A DNA stretch of 64,000 bases from NCBI RefSeq assembly GCF_001278705.1, contig NZ_CP012600.1, positions 1,240,190 through 1,304,189 on the forward strand, read 5' to 3'. Origin of the DNA: Bacillus gobiensis. Lineage in GTDB: Bacteria; Bacillota; Bacilli; Bacillales; Bacillaceae. Within the stretch, counting starts at the first letter, position 1; every line of letters begins with the position of its first letter. Positions 16,658 through 22,149 of this stretch are shown here, piece by piece. A model generated the notes under the pieces. That model saw nothing but the letters and a program-made list of their open reading frames with translations. It was not told the origin of the DNA and did not search any database. A program made the translations under genes and the position numbers.

Positions 16658-16686
16658 ATTTTAATACGATATCGTACTTATGTCAA
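16658..16686 (-). promoter_or_regulatory. marR promoter with palindromic operator
   Basis: On the minus strand TTGACA (16686-16681) and TAAAAT (16663-16658) are separated by exactly 17 bases. The perfect palindrome TACGATATCGTA at 16665-16676 fills the spacer, the classical position for a repressor that blocks polymerase. Confidence 0.75.
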
Positions 16687-16739
16687 GTGTAATTAACGGA
16701 TGAATAATTATGTCTAGAATAAGTTTTCTGCGTCATTTT

Positions 16740-16940
16740 TGGGTTATATTCAGTGAAAAAAGTTCTGTTAGGGTTTTTCCTTCAGCGAAAGACGCCCAGG
16801 ACTCTATATGAACAATATTCTCTTTCTTGGGACGCCACTCCGTTTGATTGCTCTGCAAACCGTTTCTTCATTTTGATAAGCGGCAGTGGTATCAATCAGA
16901 CGATAGCCTGCCAGAAGGGCTTTATAAACGCATAGCTGCC
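16740..16940 (-). pseudogene. aldo/keto reductase remnant
   Basis: Minus-strand sequence reads [40 protein letters not shown] and then a stop at 16804. In another frame ESWASFAEGK follows directly. These are the N-terminal and the WGPFAEGK-type C-terminal landmarks of aldo/keto reductases joined with the middle missing. An internal deletion has destroyed the gene. It lies downstream of an AdhR-like MerR gene, a common partner of such reductases. Confidence 0.7.
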
Positions 16941-17015
16941 TATAAGTCAAATAAAAAGAGGCTGAGAGAAAACTTTTCATTTATTAAAAAGTCTCTCTCG
17001 CCTCAAATGCTAGTA

Positions 17016-17414
17016 TTATACTTCTTCATTTGGATAAAGGACGAATTCATATTTATTCCCTTTTAACTGATCTTCATAGAATTCAACCTTTCGATTCAAA
17101 ATATCCAGGTTTTGTTGCAAAGCTAGCATCTCTTGTTCCACGAGACGCTTACGCTTTTCAAGTAAATCCAACCTTTCAGGAATCGTTGCTTCACCCATTG
17201 CACGCCATTTGGTATATTGTTTTAGCTCTGTCATCGACATTCCTGAACCTTTCAGATGGAGCAAAAATTGAACCCAGCGGATATCATGATCAGTAAATTC
17301 TCGTAAATTATTTTCATTTCGATGAGGAGTAAGTAACCCTTCCTTTTCATAATATCTCAGCGTACTCGTTGTTACCCCGACGATTTTGGCAAATTCTCCA
17401 ATTGAATAAGTCAT
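17016..17414 (-). CDS. MerR family regulator, AdhR-like
   Basis: A 132-residue MerR protein. The N-terminal helix-turn-helix and wing read SIGEFAKIVGVTTSTLRYYE and KEGLLTPHRNENNLREFTD, followed by a long dimerisation helix (residues 75-120). No Cys is present. ATG at 17414 follows GAGGTGGG. Upstream at 17450-17467 is CTTAAAG-N4-CTTTAAG, the operator described for B. subtilis AdhR, an aldehyde/electrophile-responsive activator. The same site precedes the decarboxylase/cupin operon at 19663. I infer an aldehyde or quinone sensor controlling both. Confidence 0.85.
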   Translation of the reverse strand: MTYSIGEFAKIVGVTTSTLRYYEKEGLLTPHRNENNLREFTDHDIRWVQFLLHLKGSGMSMTELKQYTKWRAMGEATIPERLDLLEKRKRLVEQEMLALQQNLDILNRKVEFYEDQLKGNKYEFVLYPNEEV

Positions 17415-17449
17415 GGTACCCACCTCGTTTTATGTACTAATTAGATACA

Positions 17450-17467
17450 CTTAAAGCGGACTTTAAG
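17450..17467. promoter_or_regulatory. AdhR-type operator upstream of merR
   Basis: CTTAAAG-CGGA-CTTTAAG has perfect 7-bp arms and the same spacing as the site at 19592-19609. It lies 36 bases before the MerR start and suggests autoregulation. Confidence 0.75.
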
Positions 17468-17501
17468 CGAATAATGTTATTATACATTATACTAATAAAA
17501 A

Positions 17502-17559
17502 CCAAATAGAGTTCTCCATCATGTGACATTATTGATGAGAGAATTCTATTTGGCCCTTT
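17502..17559 (-). terminator. terminator of the SDR gene
   Basis: CCAAATAGA and TATTTGG with further pairing GTTCTC/GAGA form a long stem; on the minus strand it is followed by TTTTTATT. It ends transcription of the SDR gene stopping at 17591. Confidence 0.65.
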
Positions 17560-17590
17560 TCTAGATAACTATAAGTAGAACTAAGAATGA

Positions 17591-18331
17591 TTAGATACTT
17601 TGTTTTGTTGGACGAATCAGTATATCACTTACCGCAACAGTTTCAGGTGTGCTAATTACATACGCTACCGCATCTGCAATGTCACTGGACTTTAACCCGA
17701 AACCTTCTGAACGTTGATTGTTCTTCAACCATTCTTGCACTTCAAGATCTTGTGAAGTGAGATATAATTCAGTATCCACTGCCCCTGGAGAGATGATAGT
17801 GCTGCGAAGATTGTTTTCACGCTCTTCTTGGCGTAACCCTTCCATGATTGCACGGACAGCAAATTTTGTTCCAAAGTATACAGCAGAACCAGGATAGACG
17901 ACATGACCTGCAATTGAGTCAGTCGAAATAATATGACCGGATTGTTGTTTTTTCATGATAGGTAAAACCGCAGCAATCCCATTCAAAACACCCATGATGT
18001 TGATGTCTAACATTTGGCGCCATTCATCAAAGTGTGTTTCTGAAAGCGGCGCAGTTGGCATGACTCCAGCATTGTTGTAGAGTACATCTACACGACCATA
18101 TTTTTCGACTGCCAAATCTACAACTGCTTGAACTTCCTCTTTTTTCGATACATCTGCAACAGCATATGAAATTTCATTATTTGGTAATGATTCAACAAGA
18201 GCCTGCAAGCGATCTTCGCGACGAGCAGCAATCATTAATTTCGCTCCTTCTTGTGCAAGTTTCTTGGTAGTTGCTTCACCAATCCCACTTGCACCCATAA
18301 TAATGACAACTTTTCCTTCAATATTTGCCAT
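17591..18331 (-). CDS. SDR family oxidoreductase with contracted cofactor motif
   Basis: A 246-residue classical SDR. NNAG, the catalytic Ser (STDSIAGH) and YFGTK are in place. The cofactor motif, however, reads IIMGASGIGEA, with Gly-x2-Gly-x-Gly (residues 13-18) instead of the canonical TGx3GxG: one codon is missing and the leading Thr is Met. NAD(P) binding is likely weakened. ATG at 18331 was chosen because the region further upstream is the terminator of the next operon; no good ribosome site is visible. TTGACTTAAA, like the left half of an AdhR promoter, ends only a few bases before the start. The gene may be dying. Confidence 0.75.
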   Translation of the reverse strand: MANIEGKVVIIMGASGIGEATTKKLAQEGAKLMIAARREDRLQALVESLPNNEISYAVADVSKKEEVQAVVDLAVEKYGRVDVLYNNAGVMPTAPLSETHFDEWRQMLDINIMGVLNGIAAVLPIMKKQQSGHIISTDSIAGHVVYPGSAVYFGTKFAVRAIMEGLRQEERENNLRSTIISPGAVDTELYLTSQDLEVQEWLKNNQRSEGFGLKSSDIADAVAYVISTPETVAVSDILIRPTKQSI

Positions 18332-18408
18332 GATATTTAAGTCAAGGGAAACATTCTTAAGCTGTAGAACTTTTTTCAGATTAAAAACGTTGATGTTAAT
18401 ACAAAGTA

Positions 18409-18452
18409 AAAGAACTCGTTTTGAACAAAGATGATCAAAATGAGTTCTTTTA
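18409..18452. terminator. terminator of the XRE/DUF2975 operon
   Basis: AAAAGAACTC-GTTTTGA pairs with TCAAAAT-GAGTTCTTTT. It lies about 100 bases after the XRE stop on the minus strand and is symmetrical, so it could act in both directions. Confidence 0.7.
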
Positions 18453-18550
18453 GTCATTATAAAGATGTGATTTTTCTAAAAAAGTTTGATCATTTTAAGA
18501 TACTTTTTGTTGAACATTAGCCCGCGTTAGGTGAAGTAATTTGTTGTCTA

Positions 18551-18769
18551 TTATTGAGAGTCTTCGTCAATTTTGTATTCTAAGATGTCTCCAGGTTGGC
18601 ATTCTAATGCTTTGCAAATTGCCTCTAAAGTTGAGAGCCTAATTGCTTTTGCCTTTCCATTTTTCAATATAGAAAGGTTAGCCATTGTTATTCCAACCCT
18701 CTCCGAGAGTTCTGTTACGCTCATTTTCCTTTTAGCCAGCATCACATCAATATTGATTATAATTGCCAT
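18551..18769 (-). CDS. XRE family helix-turn-helix regulator
   Basis: A 72-residue Cro/CI-type DNA-binding protein of the short YozG-like class; MSVTELSERVGITMANLSIL and ICKALECQPGDILEY are the HTH and its following helix. ATG at 18769 follows GAGGTG. It starts ten bases after the DUF2975 stop. Small regulators of this type are commonly paired with DUF2975 membrane proteins, so the two probably act together, with the membrane protein influencing the regulator. Confidence 0.88.
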   Translation of the reverse strand: MAIIINIDVMLAKRKMSVTELSERVGITMANLSILKNGKAKAIRLSTLEAICKALECQPGDILEYKIDEDSQ

Positions 18770-18779
18770 TGTTTTCACC

Positions 18780-19256
18780 TCAGACTATTAAGTCATTTTC
18801 CGATTTTATATCAATCGCTTCTTGTAAAAGTCTTTGAAGAACAGCAGCGAATACTGCGATTATCATTGAAGCAAAGATAGGGACCATTCCCATTATTATG
18901 AGACCTGGGGCATCGTCTTTCTCTGCTACGAGATAAACGAATGGCATCATTACCACATACAAGGTACTGATTGTGATTGCACAGTATTTTATATTATTTA
19001 AAGCTTTAACAGAAATTTGTGAGAAAGCTTTGTTCTTGTCAATATAACTTAAAAGTCTAAAAGCCTTATACAATGCAATGTAATACGGTATCGCTGATAC
19101 ATACATACCTATTAAAATGGGATATAGTATATGGGCATAATCTGGATTTACTGGATTATTAGCTAACCAAGGCAATCCATATATACACAAAGCAAGAACT
19201 GGAGTTCCAATAAGAAAAACAGCTATCTTTAAAAAGAGTGTTGAACCATGTTTCAT
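18780..19256 (-). CDS. DUF2975 membrane protein
   Basis: A 158-residue protein with four predicted membrane segments, at about 10-30, 45-65, 90-112 and 118-145. The loop LSYIDKNKAFSQISVKALNN is the DUF2975 landmark. ATG at 19256 follows GAGGTG. It is the first gene of a two-gene operon with the XRE regulator. The function of DUF2975 proteins is not known; the pairing hints at a membrane-signal module. Confidence 0.85.
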   Translation of the reverse strand: MKHGSTLFLKIAVFLIGTPVLALCIYGLPWLANNPVNPDYAHILYPILIGMYVSAIPYYIALYKAFRLLSYIDKNKAFSQISVKALNNIKYCAITISTLYVVMMPFVYLVAEKDDAPGLIIMGMVPIFASMIIAVFAAVLQRLLQEAIDIKSENDLIV

Positions 19257-19587
19257 AAAAAGCACCTCACTTATTTATTGTCAATTTGAATTTAACACGT
19301 TATTTATCGTTTTACAATAAATTTTTATTAATTATAATGATATTTTTATCTCTACTCACAAACATTGCTTTTAGACAAAGATAAAAATCATTCCTCATTA
19401 CAAAGAAATGCTCTATAAAACTTAAAACTATTCAATTTATAAATTGTTCAACTAACCAGCCCCGTTAACTTAACAAGAAAAGCATTATCCTGCATTTTCA
19501 CTACTTAATTTTGATCAACCATTTTTATAATCGATCAGACTTTGTTATAAATTATCAATCTTTATTTCAAAGCAACACTGTTATTTC
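19257..19587. other. gene-less AT-rich stretch
   Basis: No gene is supported. The end of the stretch carries TTTATTTCAAAGCAACAC (19561-19578), a near copy of the last unit of the tandem repeat at 21369, directly ahead of the AdhR-type promoter. Confidence 0.5.
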
Positions 19588-19618
19588 TCGACTTAAAGTT
19601 TGCTTTAAGGACTATACT
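19588..19618 (+). promoter_or_regulatory. MerR-activated promoter of the decarboxylase/cupin operon
   Basis: TCGACT (-35) and TATACT (-10, 19613-19618) are separated by exactly 19 bases, the over-long spacer typical of MerR-activated promoters. The spacer carries CTTAAAG-TTTG-CTTTAAG (19592-19609), identical in arms and spacing to the operator at 17450. I infer activation by the AdhR-like regulator. Confidence 0.8.
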
Positions 19619-19662
19619 TCATCATGTAACGGATAAAAAATGGAATAAGGGAGTGACTAAAA

Positions 19663-19983
19663 ATGGCAGAAAAACAAACAGCGGGACGAGACTTGTTAGG
19701 AGAATTCGCGCCAAAATTCGCTGAACTTAACGATGATGTCTTATTCGGTGAAGTTTGGGCAAGAGAGAAAGAGTTATCTCCTCGCGATCGCAGCATGATT
19801 ACAGTTTCTGCGTTAATTGCTGGTGGAAACTTTGAACAATTGATTCCACATCTTCAAAAAGCGAAGGCAAACGGATTAACGAAAGATGAAATTGCTGAAA
19901 TCATTACTCATCTCTCGTTCTATGCAGGGTGGCCCAAAGCTTGGTCAGCATTTAACATCGCAAAAAAAATATATAAAGATTAA
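19663..19983 (+). CDS. carboxymuconolactone decarboxylase family protein
   Basis: A 106-residue single-domain CMD/AhpD-fold protein: WAREKELSPRDRSMITVSAL and LIPHLQKAKANGLTKDEIAE are the landmarks, ending with HLSFYAGWPKAWSAF. It lacks the CxxC of AhpD, so peroxidase-type redox activity is unlikely. Start ATG 19663 follows AAGGGAGTG. It forms an operon with the cupin gene 19 bases later and is driven by the AdhR-type promoter. Such pairs are typically induced by electrophiles in Bacillus; the actual substrate is unknown. Confidence 0.9.
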   Translation: MAEKQTAGRDLLGEFAPKFAELNDDVLFGEVWAREKELSPRDRSMITVSALIAGGNFEQLIPHLQKAKANGLTKDEIAEIITHLSFYAGWPKAWSAFNIAKKIYKD

Positions 19984-20002
19984 AAGAAAGTAGGGATTAA
20001 AT

Positions 20003-20398
20003 ATGGCAAACGAAGAATTAAGCAAAAGCACAATTTTTCCATTGGGAGAAAAAGTTGAAGCAAACTTTATCGGTGATGCATACTTACAAATGGTGTTTAC
20101 CGATGCGACGCCACTCCATGCACCAATTGGGAATGTAACCTTTGCTCCAGGAGCTCGGAATAACTGGCACTCTCATAAAATTGGACAAGTTTTGTTAGTT
20201 ACAGGTGGTGAGGGTTGGTATCAAGAAGAAGGTAAACCAGCTCAATTACTCAAAACAGGAGATGTTGTGAATATTCCGCCACATGTAAAACATTGGCATG
20301 GTGCGACAAAAGATAGTTGGTTTGTGCACCTAGCAATTACGCCGGGAGAAACGGATTGGTTAGAACCTGTTGATGATGAATGGTTTAATAAATTATAA
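20003..20398 (+). CDS. cupin domain protein
   Basis: A 131-residue single cupin barrel. The metal-binding motif NWHSHKIGQVLLVTGGEGWY followed by GDVVNIPPHVKHWHG gives the usual His/His/Glu-type ligands. Length fits small cupins of the YhhW or quercetinase-like type. It is the second gene after the decarboxylase and is followed at once by a terminator, so it completes the operon. Role in aldehyde or quinone handling is inference from the regulator. Confidence 0.9.
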   Translation: MANEELSKSTIFPLGEKVEANFIGDAYLQMVFTDATPLHAPIGNVTFAPGARNNWHSHKIGQVLLVTGGEGWYQEEGKPAQLLKTGDVVNIPPHVKHWHGATKDSWFVHLAITPGETDWLEPVDDEWFNKL

Positions 20399-20400
20399 AG

Positions 20401-20440
20401 CTAACGCATCGAGTCAATTGATTCGATGCGTTATTCCTTT
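20401..20440 (+). terminator. terminator after cupin gene
   Basis: TAACGCATCGA and TTCGATGCGTTA form a stem followed by TTCCTTTT, immediately after the cupin stop. Confidence 0.8.
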
Positions 20441-20599
20441 TATATGATATTAGAAGTACAAAATTTAATACTCAGTGTTTTATTCTAGGTTTTTCTATGA
20501 AAAACTTTCCTGAAAGATTCTATGCGGTCATTTCGTAAAAAGCACCTTTAGAATTGTGAAACTCTGAAACTCTTAAACTTTTGGTTTTTCTATAAGTAA

Positions 20600-21049
20600 C
20601 TAAACTCCAAACTGTTTTAAATGATGGTCAAGGTGTTTGTAAATTCCTTTCCCCCATTGCTCGGAAGTAAGTTTGCCGAAGAATGAATGTGGATAAGTTG
20701 TGCACTTTTCAGGCCCATTATTTTGGAATGTTATAATTTTTTGTTTCAGGTTTTCTCTTTCTGTTTCAAATTTTTTTTCTTCTACAATCAAAATGGCCGG
20801 AATTGTGGACATATTGCGGGCTAATGGCTTGTCATTATAAAAAATTGGTTTTACAAATTTCCCTATTAATATTCCTAACCAACCTCTCGGATGAACAGCA
20901 TTTCCCATTGCTATGTCTTGGAACGATGAGCAATGAGCTAGCATTTGGGCAACGTCCATTTTTCCCCATTGTGGTTGAGAATTTGGGGTTAATTTATCGA
21001 TACGATTTAAAATTTCCTCTGTATGCAAATGATTAAATATATTTTTCAT
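20600..21049 (-). CDS. DUF1569 family protein
   Basis: A 149-residue protein of the DUF1569/DinB-like four-helix group. WGKMDVAQMLAHCSSFQDIA, HPRGWLGILIGKFVKP and the C-terminal YKHLDHHLKQFGV are the visible landmarks; His residues at both ends could bind a metal as in DinB-like proteins. ATG at 21049 follows AAAGGGGA. It stands alone and no function can be assigned beyond the fold. Confidence 0.8.
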   Translation of the reverse strand: MKNIFNHLHTEEILNRIDKLTPNSQPQWGKMDVAQMLAHCSSFQDIAMGNAVHPRGWLGILIGKFVKPIFYNDKPLARNMSTIPAILIVEEKKFETERENLKQKIITFQNNGPEKCTTYPHSFFGKLTSEQWGKGIYKHLDHHLKQFGV

Positions 21050-21308
21050 TAGTGCAAATCCCCTTTATAAAATATGACTTGCTCTTTATTTGCTCATATA
21101 TTCCATATTGGGACTTCGATCACCTGCAAATAAGACCTCAAAATTATGGATTCATCTTTAATTTTAATCCATAGTTGGTAGTTTACAAAAATCCTTATTC
21201 AAGAATATGGCCCTTTAATTAAATAACTTTATTATCACTTAATAAGTTCTTAATCCACAAGAAAAACCGAAATCCCTTCTTTATAGAGATAGGAAATTCC
21301 GGTTCATC
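21050..21308. other. gene-less AT-rich spacer
   Basis: No gene seen. A weak inverted repeat AACCGAAAT...GGAAATTCCGGTT lies near its right end, before the tandem repeats. Confidence 0.4.
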
Positions 21309-21388
21309 TTTTTTATAAACGGTTAAACTTTTTTCAAAACGGTGCGACTTTTTTATAAACAGTTCAACTTTATTTCAAAGCTACACTA
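21309..21388. repeat. tandem array of 20-bp units
   Basis: Four consecutive units keep an exact 20-base period: TT-TTTTATAAAC-GGTTAAAC, TT-TTTTCAAAAC-GGTGCGAC, TT-TTTTATAAAC-AGTTCAAC and a diverged TT-TATTTCAAAG-CTACACTA. The last unit runs into the alcohol dehydrogenase remnant. A near copy of the fourth unit is at 19561. Confidence 0.65.
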
Positions 21389-21494
21389 TGCGAAGCAAGG
21401 ATAAATATGCATCAACATCAAGATTTGCAGACACTGTGTTTAAAATGAGGTCAAAACGACCAGACAAATCATTGAATGTAGCAGGATCACTGGT
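21381..21494 (-). pseudogene. zinc-type alcohol dehydrogenase fragment
   Basis: Minus-strand codons read [20 protein letters not shown] and [16 protein letters not shown] before a stop formed inside the repeat array. This matches the cofactor-domain segment of YahK/YogA-type NADP-dependent alcohol dehydrogenases. Both ends of the gene are gone. With the nearby decarboxylase remnant it points to deletion in an old electrophile-response locus. Confidence 0.7.
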
Positions 21495-21677
21495 TGCCTA
21501 GTGATTTCAAGTCTATCTGCTTAATTTAAGCTGCGAAAGTTGAGATTGTAATAAATAGTTCGTGGTTTTGATTAGGGAGGATTCCTGCTCTTCCCTCTTC
21601 TGATGCTGTGTGTTCCTGTTCCTCTTTGTTCTGAGATAATAAAGCAATCGTTAATTATGCCATTTCAGCATAGAGCT

Positions 21678-22075
21678 TTATGTTTCCCTCGTGCTTAAAA
21701 CCTTGTCTAATACTTCATCGGCATTTTTGGATTCTTTCTTGCCAACTTCTTCTCCCAGAACTGATATCAGGCCGCGCATCTGATCCTCGGTCAACCCGGT
21801 ATTAAACCCGATGTTAAAATGCCATCCATATTGGCCAGGGCCGCAATAGTTGCGATCTCCCTGCTCTGGAAATCCAGGTTGTCGCGTCCGAAGATGTCTC
21901 CGAACAGGTGCCCTTTCAAAAACTGATCAATGACTGGAGCGAATTCATAAACCTCTCCCGTAACCGGTCTCCCTGCCAGTCTTGTCTGAATTTCCGTTCC
22001 AAGTTCGATGCTGCTTTTATTGGTAGGCAATGGGCTTGCTTCTCTGTGCAAAACGCTATTAATCCATCTTGGCAT
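21678..22075 (-). pseudogene. carboxymuconolactone decarboxylase C-terminal remnant, frameshifted
   Basis: The frame from 22075 encodes REASPLPTNKSSIELGTEIQ, then VIDQFLKGHLFGDIFGRDNL and REIATIAALANMDG, the second domain of a two-domain CMD protein. A single base is missing near 21818; in the next frame HFNIGFNTGLTEDQMRGLIS and EEVGKKESKNADEVLDKVLS continue to a stop at 21678. The N-terminal domain is absent. The region between 21495 and 21677 holds nothing else recognisable. Confidence 0.75.
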
Positions 22076-22111
22076 ATCTGTAGAAAAAGGCTAATAAATT
22101 TAACAAATAAA

Positions 22112-22135
22112 AAACTGCTGCAATGACTGCAGCAG
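22112..22135 (-). terminator. terminator of the RNA repair operon
   Basis: CTGCTGCA-ATGAC-TGCAGCAG forms a perfect 8-bp stem; on the minus strand it is followed by TTTTTTATTT just after the Pnkp stop. Confidence 0.8.
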
Positions 22136-22149
22136 CTTCATTCTCTCTA

